NCBI GenBank assembly: GCA_016872875.1
Contig: VGYW01000232.1
Coordinates: 1-13,222 of the forward strand
Direction: 5' to 3'
DNA length: 13,222 bases
DNA from: Planctomycetota bacterium
Lineage (GTDB): Bacteria; Planctomycetota; PUPC01; DSUN01
Made by a program: the position numbers and the translations under genes. Positions 1 through 6,051 of this stretch are shown here, in pieces. A model generated the notes under the pieces. That model was not told the origin of the DNA. It ran no database searches and worked only from the letters and a program-made list of their open reading frames with translations. Position 1 is the stretch's first letter; every line of letters starts with the position of its first letter.

Positions 1-24
1 GGGCTCTACGCTGGCGGGGCCTTT

Positions 25-281
25 TCCCAGGGCTCCCTTCGGTCGCCCTGGGCTACGGCTCAAACGCCCCCATTCGGGGGCTAAACCCCAGCCCCCAGAA
101 GATGTGGGCAAAGATCAGGGCGAAGCCCTGGGAAGGGAGCGATGGGTAGCCTAGCCCTGAAGGAGCGTACTACGTCGCCTGGGCACCGCATCCTGCCTAT
201 GGCGCTAGTACGCCCCTACAGGGCTGGATCTGGGCGCCCGCCCTTCCCAGGGCTTCGCCCTGGGCTGCTATAGTACGCTCC
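25..281. repeat. Cluster of CCCAGGGC-type inverted repeats (gene-free 5' region)
   Basis: The first 470 bases hold no convincing gene. They contain several related palindromic units. A perfect 22-bp inverted pair lies at 116-137 and 241-262 and carries the core CCCAGGGCTTCGCCCTG. A further unit of the same family is at about 25-56, with extra bases in its loop. An 11-bp inverted pair, GGAGCGTACTA at 162-172 and TAGTACGCTCC at 271-281, sits inside and beside the main pair. A CCCCC/GGGGG hairpin follows the first unit at about 66-80. These look like dispersed intergenic palindromes rather than a regulatory site. I see nothing that needs a coding explanation. Bases 282-470 hold only weak GC-rich hairpins. 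Confidence 0.75.
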
Positions 282-471
282 GTTCGGAGCTTCGGAGCCG
301 AAGGACATCACCAGAATCGTGGGCCATGCTCTGAGGGAATCTCCACACAGGCCCGGCGGGAAACCCGACATGGCTGTGTGAGCCTTCCGGCCGGCTGCGG
401 CCAGCCCTGCGCGGGACGCCCGCGTAAGCCGCGGCGCAGCGGCCACTTGCGGCGCGGCCGAAAATCCGTGC

Positions 472-499
472 TTGACGGCGGGGCGCGGCATGCTATGAT
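472..499 (+). promoter_or_regulatory. Sigma-70-type promoter with extended -10
   Basis: TTGACG at 472-477 and TATGAT at 494-499 are separated by 16 bases. TG two bases before the -10 (491-492) gives an extended -10. Transcription would begin near 506, leaving a leader of about 65 bases before the exported-protein gene at 572. The match is good for a high-GC genome, but the site is predicted from sequence only. Confidence 0.6.
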
Positions 500-571
500 T
501 GGCACGCCGCTTGCTCCTGGCCCCGTCAGTGAGGGAGGCCGAGGAACTGGGGCCTTGAAAGGAGGCATGTG

Positions 572-1192
572 ATGAACCTCGGAAAGTCGTTCGCTGTGGC
601 GCTCGCGGCGCTCCTGGCGATCTTGCTGTGCCGCGTGGCGTGGTGCCAGGAGGGCGAGGCGGACCCCGCGGCGGCCAAGGGGCGGCCCTTCCGCCCAGGC
701 GCCGAAGGCAGGCCCGGCCCGGGACTGGGCGGCCCGCGCGAGGGGATGATGCCGGGGATGGACATCCCGGCCGCCCGCGAGGAGATGCAGCGCCACATGG
801 CCGCCATGCGCGAGCTCATCACGGGCCAGCGCGACCTCGCACAACAGGTCGCCGCCGAGGCCAAGGCCCTGCGCGACAAGCAGACCCCCCAGGCCGAGAT
901 TGACCAGGCCCTCGCCGCCAAGTTCGGCGCACAGGCCGACGCCCTCGCCGCCACGCTCGCCGACGAGTTGGCGAAGCACCACGAAGCCCTCGCCAAGCTC
1001 TTCAAGGAGAACCGCGAGCAGACGCTGAAACAGCTCGCCCAGAGCATCCTGCGGCGCATGGCCAACCGCGAGGCCGGCCCGCGCCCGCCCTTCGAGAAGG
1101 GCGAACGCCCGTTCCCCAAGGACAAGGGCTTCCCCCCGAAGGGCAAGGACTTCCCGCCAAAGGGCAAGGATGCCCCGCCGGAGAACTTCTGA
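572..1192 (+). CDS. Exported Pro/Lys-rich helical protein, function unknown
   Basis: I do not recognise a named family. The 206-residue product begins with a Sec-type signal peptide: MNLGK, then a hydrophobic stretch to about residue 25. A Pro/Gly/Arg-rich linker follows (about 31-62). Residues 66-163 are strongly helical with heptad-like Leu/Ala spacing and are probably a coiled coil. The basic, proline-rich tail carries two exact FPPKGKD repeats (187-193 and 194-200), encoded by two 21-bp units at 1130-1171. The ATG at 572 is preferred over the adjoining GTG at 569 because AAAGGAGG (558-565) is then 6 bases away. A promoter lies at 472-499. The next gene starts 78 bases on with almost the same Shine-Dalgarno, so the two are probably co-transcribed. 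The helical region recalls small periplasmic helical-hairpin proteins, but that is a guess. Confidence 0.8.
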   Translation: MNLGKSFAVALAALLAILLCRVAWCQEGEADPAAAKGRPFRPGAEGRPGPGLGGPREGMMPGMDIPAAREEMQRHMAAMRELITGQRDLAQQVAAEAKALRDKQTPQAEIDQALAAKFGAQADALAATLADELAKHHEALAKLFKENREQTLKQLAQSILRRMANREAGPRPPFEKGERPFPKDKGFPPKGKDFPPKGKDAPPENF

Positions 1193-1201
1193 CCCCGTCG
1201 T

Positions 1202-1229
1202 GCCTCGGAACTCGCCCCCCTTCCGAGGC
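1202..1229 (+). other. Stem-loop between the two small exported-protein genes
   Basis: GCCTCGGAA (1202-1210) pairs perfectly with TTCCGAGGC (1221-1229) around a C-rich loop. No T-tract follows, so it is not a standard rho-independent terminator. It may protect the upstream message or weaken read-through into the next gene. Confidence 0.5.
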
Positions 1230-1270
1230 GGTCCAACCATTGGGCGCCTGGCCTCGAAAGGAGGACTGAC

Positions 1271-1705
1271 TTGAGGAAGCACCTCAGAGCGCTCAGCTTG
1301 TGCCTGCTGGCCGTGATGGCCGTCTCGGCCTCGGGCTGTTGGCGGCGTGCCAGGTGGTGGAGGCGGCACCATGCCGGCCACGGGCCGGGACCCGTGGTCG
1401 TCACGCCCCCTGCGCCTGGCCCGGTCGTGGTCACGCCACCGACGCCTGGCCCGGTGGTCGTCACCCCGCCGGCCGATGTGATCGTGGTCGCGACCCCGCC
1501 CCCGCCGCCGCGCGTCGAGGTCAGGCCCCCGCGTCCACACCCTGACCACATCTGGTGTGATGGCCACTGGGTCTGGCGCGGCGGCCGGCACGTGTGGGTG
1601 TCCGGCGTCTGGAACGCTCCCCCGCGCCACGGCGCCGCGTGGGTCCAGCCCAGGTGGGAGAGAGGCCCGCGCGGCTGGCACCTCGCCCCCGGCCACTGGC
1701 GCTGA
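1271..1705 (+). CDS. Putative lipoprotein with WXXGXW (YXWGXW-type) repeats
   Basis: This 144-residue protein has an N-terminal signal ending in the lipobox-like sequence ASGC, with Cys23 the likely lipidated residue, so it is probably anchored in the envelope. Position -3 is Ala rather than the usual Leu, so lipidation is not certain. Three exact-length copies of GPVVVTPPxx (residues 40-69) come from three 30-bp units at 1388-1477 and form a stiff proline-rich spacer. The C-terminal part (about 93-144) has a WxxGHWVW unit followed by W-rich units ending in APGHW, typical of the WXXGXW repeat family (PF12779), whose role is unknown. The start is TTG at 1271, set by AAAGGAGG (1257-1264) six bases upstream; no in-frame ATG or GTG fits as well. 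A strong terminator follows. Confidence 0.85.
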   Translation: MRKHLRALSLCLLAVMAVSASGCWRRARWWRRHHAGHGPGPVVVTPPAPGPVVVTPPTPGPVVVTPPADVIVVATPPPPPRVEVRPPRPHPDHIWCDGHWVWRGGRHVWVSGVWNAPPRHGAAWVQPRWERGPRGWHLAPGHWR

Positions 1706-1741
1706 GCGCCTCGTCGCCAGACCATCTCTGTGTCCGAGAAG

Positions 1742-1779
1742 CCTCCCGCAGGCCCCAATGCCTGCGGGAGGTTTCTTTT
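1742..1779 (+). terminator. Rho-independent terminator
   Basis: A perfect 12-bp stem, CCTCCCGCAGGC (1742-1753) with GCCTGCGGGAGG (1760-1771), encloses a 6-base loop and is followed by TTTCTTTT. It ends the two-gene transcript of the small exported proteins. It lies between convergent genes. On the - strand the stem is not followed by a T-run, so it is a poor terminator for the oxidoreductase. Confidence 0.9.
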
Positions 1780-1792
1780 GGGGCCGGCTGGG

Positions 1793-3019
1793 TCAGTGCG
1801 CGGGCGAGAATCGGCGGGGGAAGGACCGGTAGCCCTCCAGGCTGAATGGCTGCGTGCGAGCGGCCCAGGCGGGAGCATCGGGCAGATCGCTGAAGAGGCA
1901 ACGGGCGGCAGCCGCGCGCGGGAGAAGGCCATCTAGGCCGACGACCACGGTGCGAGCGTCCGCGCCCTCCCCCACACGCCGCACTTCCGCCGCGGGGATG
2001 CGGCGAACGCAGCCGCTGCTCTCGTGCGCGCCATCGAGCGCCAGGACGAACTTCCGCGTCTCCGGCAGCGGGCAGCGGAGCACTGACGGGTCGTTGAGCC
2101 GGATTGCCTCGACAAGGTTGGCGACCATCTCTGGGCGGCCGTCGTCGGCCGGGCACGATTCTGTCGAGCCATCGGCATAGGCCACCTTGGCCCCCTCCCG
2201 CATGCTCCAGACCACGTGCCCGCGCTCGGCCTCGAGCTCGATGATGGGGCCGAAGTTGGCCTCGGAGCAGTGGCTGGCGAGGAACCAGGCGGTCGGCCCC
2301 TCGGCGGTGCGGATTTCGATTGCCGCGGTGTCGTGCGACTCCACGGGGCCGGCGGCGTAGAGCTCGGCTCGGACGGCGGTTGGCGTGGCAAGGCGGCCAG
2401 GCTCGGCTGAGGCCAGAAAGAGCATGTTAGTCACCTGGTGCGCAAGGGCGTTCATCGCGGGTCCATCGAGGACCCAGGTGTCCTTGAGGCTGAGCTTCCC
2501 CGCCCAGTCGGTCCGCGTGTAGTAGGCGCGGGTCCGCGGCCAGCCGGCGTGGCAGACGAGGGTCTTCACGCGGCCGAGGCGGCCGGAGGCCACGCGGTCC
2601 TTGATGAGGCGAATGTCGGCACAGTGGAGGGCCTGGAAGCCCACGGTGCAGAAGCGTCCCGCGGCGTCGAGGGCGGAGAGCATCGCGTCAATCTCCTGCA
2701 CCGTTGCGGCGGGGGGCTTCTCGACGTGGACGTGGCAGCCGGCCCGCGCCGCGGCGATGGTGAGCGGGGCGTGGGACGGGATGCCCGTGGCGACGTAGAC
2801 CGCCTCGCACCGCCCGCGGAGGGCATCAAACATAGCCAGAGGGTCATCGAAGAGCTCCACGCCGTCCGACGACAGCTCCTGGGCTTTGTCTGTGAGTACC
2901 GACAGGCGGGTGTCGGCGGCGGCGACCAGCCGACAGCCCGCCGTTTCCCCGACCTGGCGAATGAGCTGCACGAAGCCCCAGCCGTAGCCTCCGAAGCCGA
3001 CAAGGCCCAGGCGAATCAT
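1793..3019 (-). CDS. Gfo/Idh/MocA-family NAD(P)-dependent oxidoreductase
   Basis: The 408-residue product has the family layout. An N-terminal Rossmann fold carries the dinucleotide-binding motif GLVGFGGYGWG (5-15) and an acidic-type strand end, AAADTR (33-38). The EKP motif (100-102), which places the catalytic lysine and nicotinamide, comes next. The C-terminal alpha/beta substrate domain includes DGPAMNALAHQVTN (185-198), with His194 the likely catalytic histidine. Members oxidise or reduce sugars, inositols or related polyols; the substrate here cannot be read from sequence. There is no signal peptide, so it is cytoplasmic. The ATG at 3019 is chosen because AGGAGAG sits about 7 bases upstream and the motif begins at residue 5. 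The reading frame stays open much further upstream (to about 3571), but only through intergenic repeats. It is convergent with the genes before it and divergent from the operon after it. Confidence 0.93.
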   Translation of the reverse strand: MIRLGLVGFGGYGWGFVQLIRQVGETAGCRLVAAADTRLSVLTDKAQELSSDGVELFDDPLAMFDALRGRCEAVYVATGIPSHAPLTIAAARAGCHVHVEKPPAATVQEIDAMLSALDAAGRFCTVGFQALHCADIRLIKDRVASGRLGRVKTLVCHAGWPRTRAYYTRTDWAGKLSLKDTWVLDGPAMNALAHQVTNMLFLASAEPGRLATPTAVRAELYAAGPVESHDTAAIEIRTAEGPTAWFLASHCSEANFGPIIELEAERGHVVWSMREGAKVAYADGSTESCPADDGRPEMVANLVEAIRLNDPSVLRCPLPETRKFVLALDGAHESSGCVRRIPAAEVRRVGEGADARTVVVGLDGLLPRAAAARCLFSDLPDAPAWAARTQPFSLEGYRSFPRRFSPAH

Positions 3020-3048
3020 GAAGTGTCTCTCCTGTGTTCGGTTAACCT

Positions 3049-3072
3049 CCCGAAGGTATTGGAACCTTCGGG
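3049..3072. other. Stem-loop in the oxidoreductase leader
   Basis: CCCGAAGGT (3049-3057) pairs perfectly with ACCTTCGGG (3064-3072) around ATTGGA. It sits about 30 bases before the oxidoreductase start codon, inside the predicted leader, and could affect translation or be another small dispersed palindrome. No riboswitch family is evident. Confidence 0.45.
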
Positions 3073-3130
3073 GGGGTCGGGCTTCACTCTCCAATGGCCT
3101 TGATGACGAGGGCGAGGACGATTGGGGGGC

Positions 3131-3159
3131 ATTATGGCATTCATGGGCCAAACTCGCAA
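3131..3159 (-). promoter_or_regulatory. Candidate promoter for the oxidoreductase gene
   Basis: Read on the - strand, TTGCGA (3159-3154) and CATAAT (3136-3131) are 17 bases apart. The -10 matches consensus at five of six positions and the -35 at four of six. Transcription would begin near 3124, giving a leader of about 105 bases that includes the 3049-3072 stem-loop. It is moderate support only. Confidence 0.4.
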
Positions 3160-3164
3160 GGCAC

Positions 3165-3193
3165 TTGACCTGCCGCGCCGATAGTTCTATATT
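3165..3193 (+). promoter_or_regulatory. Candidate promoter for the VWA operon
   Basis: TTGACC (3165-3170) and TATATT (3188-3193) are separated by an ideal 17 bases. It points toward the VWA gene, whose start is about 400 bases away; the intervening leader is almost entirely repeat elements. Its -35 lies only five bases from the -35 of the opposite candidate promoter, so the pair is back-to-back. Confidence 0.5.
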
Positions 3194-3208
3194 CATGGTG
3201 TGCCCCGT

Positions 3209-3345
3209 ACGTAGTTCCTGTTGCGGAAACTGGAAGGGGCTGCTGCCCCAATCACAGGCCAGAGGCCTGTGCCACCAAGCCCCTTGTCTTAGCGGTGGCA
3301 CAGGCGTCCCGCCTGTGATGGGACGTTCCGCAACAGAAACTACGT
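3209..3345. repeat. Inverted-repeat element, type 1 ends, GTGGCACAGGC core
   Basis: The element is bounded by ACGTAGTTCCTGTTGCGGAA (from 3209) and its near-perfect reverse complement at 3326-3345. Inside is a second inverted pair of 26 bases, 3251-3276 and 3294-3319, containing GGTGGCACAGGC; its arms differ only in the middle. It encodes no protein and looks like a small non-autonomous or REP-like element. It shares its right end with the next element, together forming a perfect 36-bp palindrome. Confidence 0.8.
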
Positions 3346-3481
3346 AGTTTCTGTTGCGGAAAGTGGTGAGAGAACATCGTGCGGAAGTGGCCCGCCTCTC
3401 CGAGGCGGAATCTTGCCGCCCCGGAGGGGCGGGCCACTTCGGGCACCGCCTTGCGCGACTTTCCCCAACAGGAACTACGTA
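3342..3481. repeat. Inverted-repeat element, type 1 ends, GTGGCCCGCC core
   Basis: This element has the same ends as its neighbour: ACGTAGTTTCTGTTGCGGAA from 3342, and the reverse complement with one changed base at 3461-3481. Its interior differs, being an inverted pair of 25 bases (3384-3408 and 3416-3440) containing GAAGTGGCCCGCC. It therefore combines the same outer ends with a different inner palindrome. It is non-coding. Confidence 0.8.
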
Positions 3482-3489
3482 TGGGGCGA

Positions 3490-3552
3490 GGATGACTGGA
3501 TGGGTGGATGGGTGCCGGACACTCATCCATCCCTCCACCCATCCATTCATCC
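3490..3552. repeat. GGATGG snap-back repeat, copy 1
   Basis: A 21-base left arm (3490-3510), made of GGATGA and TGGATGG units, pairs with 3532-3552 with two mismatches. A close relative lies at 11310-11372 in the same orientation. Each is just upstream of a gene start, here 39 bases before the VWA gene. Confidence 0.8.
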
Positions 3553-3591
3553 TCCTTGGTTGCGGCCCCAAGCTGCCTTGGGTGGAATCGC

Positions 3592-6051
3592 ATGTGGCGT
3601 TCGGTGGTGAGCTGGCTGCTGGGGATCGAGCGCGGCGAGATCGCGCAGGGAACCGGGGTGCGCCTGAAGTTCGCTAGCCTCTGGCCAACGTGGGTGATTC
3701 TCCTCTTCGCGGTCGGGGCGGTGTGGCTGGTCGCGTTCCTCTACAGCCGGGAGAAGGGGACGGCGACGCAGCGGCGCAAGGTGGCACTGGCGGTGCTGCG
3801 GTGCCTGCTCATCGCGCTCGTGGCGGCGGTGCTGTTCAAGCCCATCCTGGCGGTGGAGAAGAGCGAGCTGAAGGAGGCATACGTCCTGGTGCTGCTCGAC
3901 GACTCGCTCTCGATGCGGCTGAAGGACCGCTATTCCGATGCGAAGGTGCGCGGGGCGCTGGCGCGCGTGGCGGAGCTTGACGACGCGCGGCTGGACGAGC
4001 AGTCGCGCGCCGACCTCGTGAACAGGTTCCTCGCCAACCGCTCGATTGACCTCTTCGGACAGGTCTCGCGCCAGTGCAAGCTGCGGGTGGCGACGTTTGC
4101 GAACGACGTGCGCGGGGTTGATCCAGAGCTCGTAGTGCGGCCTTCAGGCCGTCTCGGAGAAGAACGGGCTAAAGCCCGCACTACGAACGAGGAGGAACGG
4201 GCTAAAGCCCGCACTACGAACGGTCCTGTGAACGAGTTGGTGGTTCCTCACGGGGACCGGACGCTGCTTGGTGCGGCGCTGCGGGAGATGGCGGAGGCGC
4301 TGAGGGGCCACCGCGTGGCCGCGGCGGTGGTGTTCACCGATGGGCGGAGCCACGACGTCGAGCCGACGGCGGTGGAGGTCGCCCGGCGCCTCGCCGCAAT
4401 CCACGGCGAATCCTTCCCAGTCTTCGCCGTCGGTGTCGGGGCGAGCGAGGAGGGGAAGGACATCGAGGTGGTGCGGATACTCGCGCCGACCGCAGCCCGG
4501 AAGGACGACCAGGTGACTTTCAGCGCCGTGGTGTCGTCCAAAGGCTTCGAGGGGGAGGTGGACGTGTTGCTGAAGGCGGACGACAAGCTGGTGAGAAAGG
4601 TGAGGGCGCGCCTTGAGGGCGACGGCCCGCAGACCATCCCCATCCGCTACACGCCCGAGACGGCTGGCACCTTCCGCTTCAGCGTGGAGGTGCCCCCCGA
4701 GCCGGGCGAGCTGAGCACCGAGAACAACTCGGCCCGCCACATCCTCACGGTGAAGGACGCGCGGACGAAGGTGCTCTTCGTGGCCGGCCAGCCGAGCTAC
4801 TTCTACCGCTTCCTCAAGAACGCCCTCGTGGTGGACAAGAGCATCCTGCTCAGTTGCTGGCTCCAGTCGGCCGACGCCGATTTCATCCAGGAGGGGAGCC
4901 GCCGCATCACCCACTACCCCGAGACGCGGCAGGAGCTCTTCGACTTCGACGTGGTGCTGTTCAGCGACGCAGACCCCGCGATGTTCCGCCCCGAGCAGTT
5001 GGCGGACTTGCGGGCGTTCGTGGGGCAGTTCGGGGGCGGGTTCATCTTCGTCGCCGGGCCGTTCCACCCCCCCGAGGCCTGGAAGGGCACGCCGGTGGAG
5101 GAGCTGCTGCCCGTGGGGACGGGCGGCCCGGCGCCCACGCGCGACCTGCTGGCGAGCCGCGCCCTCAAAGATGCCTTCCGCCCGCGCCTGACCGAGCAGG
5201 GGCGCACCCACGGCATCACCCAACTGGCCGACACGCCGGAGGAGAGCGCGAGGCTCTGGGAGGGCTTCCCAGGCACATACTGGTATCATCCCGTGGCAAG
5301 GGCCAAGCCGGGCGCGGTCGTCCTCGCCGAGCACCCCTACGACAGGGACGAGCGCGGCCCGATGCCGCTCATCGCGGTCGGCCGCTACGACCCCGGCCGC
5401 ACGCTCTTCTGCGGCATTGATGGCACCTGGCGCTGGCGCTTCTGGGTGGGCGACGTCTACTTCAATCGCTTCTGGGTGCAGGCGATCAACTACGTCGGCT
5501 CCTATCGCATCCTGGGCGGGAGCCGCCGCATCCAACTCGCCACGGACAAGCGGGCCTACGCACTCGGCGAGCGGGTCGTCGTCCAGGCCCAGTGCCTCGA
5601 CGACACGTTCCGCCCCCTCCAGGCGGAGGGCCTCGACGCGAAGCTCGAGAGCCAGGGCGCCGCCCCTCAGCCGCTGCACCTCTTGCCGAGCCGCCAGGGG
5701 CCGGGCATCTTCGAGGGCTCCTTCATCGCCGCCAGGCCGGGCAGCAGCATCTTCTCCGTCGCACTCGGCACCGAGCAGGAGTCCGTCAGCTTCGAGGTCC
5801 ATCTGCCCGAGACCGAGTTCCAGCACCTCACGATGGACGCGCGGACGCTGCGCGAGGTAGCCGAGGCGACGCGGGGCGGCTTCCTGCGGCTCCACGAGGC
5901 CGACAAGCTCCCCAGCCTCCTTCAGACGGCGGGACAGGAGATCACCACGGAAGTGCAGGACCCTATCTTTGACGCCCCTCTGGTTGTTATACTATTCATG
6001 GGGCTGGTGTGCGCGGAGTGGTGGTTTCGGAAACGAGGGATGTTGGCGTGA
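3592..6051 (+). CDS. Membrane-anchored VWA-domain protein with glutamine-amidotransferase-like domain
   Basis: In this 819-residue envelope protein two helices (about 32-51 and 64-84) precede a VWA domain with an intact metal-binding set: DxSxS at 103-107, Thr224 in DRTLLG and Asp250 in FTDG. A beta-rich linker follows (about 285-390). Residues about 393-610 resemble the class I glutamine-amidotransferase fold (VLFVAGQPSYFYRFL; VVLFSDADP), without a recognisable catalytic Cys-His-Glu set. Another beta domain (about 635-735) and a C-terminal helix (797-813) with a positive end complete it. The layout resembles BatA-type proteins extended in planctomycetes. I start at ATG 3592; upstream in-frame codons translate the snap-back repeat. 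Residues about 180-211 (LVVRPSGRLG..ARTTN) come from an inserted palindromic repeat. It is first in the operon and its stop overlaps a GTG start of the next gene. Function is unknown; metal-dependent protein binding is likely for the VWA part. Confidence 0.9.
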   Translation: MWRSVVSWLLGIERGEIAQGTGVRLKFASLWPTWVILLFAVGAVWLVAFLYSREKGTATQRRKVALAVLRCLLIALVAAVLFKPILAVEKSELKEAYVLVLLDDSLSMRLKDRYSDAKVRGALARVAELDDARLDEQSRADLVNRFLANRSIDLFGQVSRQCKLRVATFANDVRGVDPELVVRPSGRLGEERAKARTTNEEERAKARTTNGPVNELVVPHGDRTLLGAALREMAEALRGHRVAAAVVFTDGRSHDVEPTAVEVARRLAAIHGESFPVFAVGVGASEEGKDIEVVRILAPTAARKDDQVTFSAVVSSKGFEGEVDVLLKADDKLVRKVRARLEGDGPQTIPIRYTPETAGTFRFSVEVPPEPGELSTENNSARHILTVKDARTKVLFVAGQPSYFYRFLKNALVVDKSILLSCWLQSADADFIQEGSRRITHYPETRQELFDFDVVLFSDADPAMFRPEQLADLRAFVGQFGGGFIFVAGPFHPPEAWKGTPVEELLPVGTGGPAPTRDLLASRALKDAFRPRLTEQGRTHGITQLADTPEESARLWEGFPGTYWYHPVARAKPGAVVLAEHPYDRDERGPMPLIAVGRYDPGRTLFCGIDGTWRWRFWVGDVYFNRFWVQAINYVGSYRILGGSRRIQLATDKRAYALGERVVVQAQCLDDTFRPLQAEGLDAKLESQGAAPQPLHLLPSRQGPGIFEGSFIAARPGSSIFSVALGTEQESVSFEVHLPETEFQHLTMDARTLREVAEATRGGFLRLHEADKLPSLLQTAGQEITTEVQDPIFDAPLVVILFMGLVCAEWWFRKRGMLA
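4131..4222. repeat. Palindromic ARTTN element inserted in-frame in the VWA gene
   Basis: CGTAGTGCGG (4131-4140) pairs with the complementary CCGCACTACG ending at 4185, with inner palindromes GGCCTTCAGGCC-like and GGGCTAAAGCCC. The right half (from 4162) is repeated at 4195-4222, an offset of exactly 33 bases. The same element, in opposite orientation, is intergenic at 7193-7254. Here it is translated without stop or frameshift as LVVRPSGRLGEERAKARTTN plus an 11-residue repeat. It lies in a loop between two core VWA segments (VATFAND and DRTLLG). Confidence 0.9.

Noticed and set aside
308..1932. Two long - strand frames covering the small exported-protein genes
   Set aside because: Both are Arg/Gly/Pro-rich shadows with no family features, and they run through the terminator at 1742-1779.
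3020..3571. Longer N-terminus for the oxidoreductase (start near 3571)
   Set aside because: The added residues translate intergenic repeats, there is no ribosome site there, and the Rossmann motif would be about 190 residues from the start instead of the usual 5-10.
3508..3591. Earlier start of the VWA gene at 3508
   Set aside because: The extra 28 residues come from the GGATGG snap-back repeat and are Ser/Pro/His-rich. ATG 3592 gives a compact N-terminus before the first membrane helix.
4144..5895. 583-residue open frame on the - strand opposite the VWA gene
   Set aside because: It has the composition of an antisense shadow and no recognisable motif. Its N-terminal part reads through the palindromic repeat.
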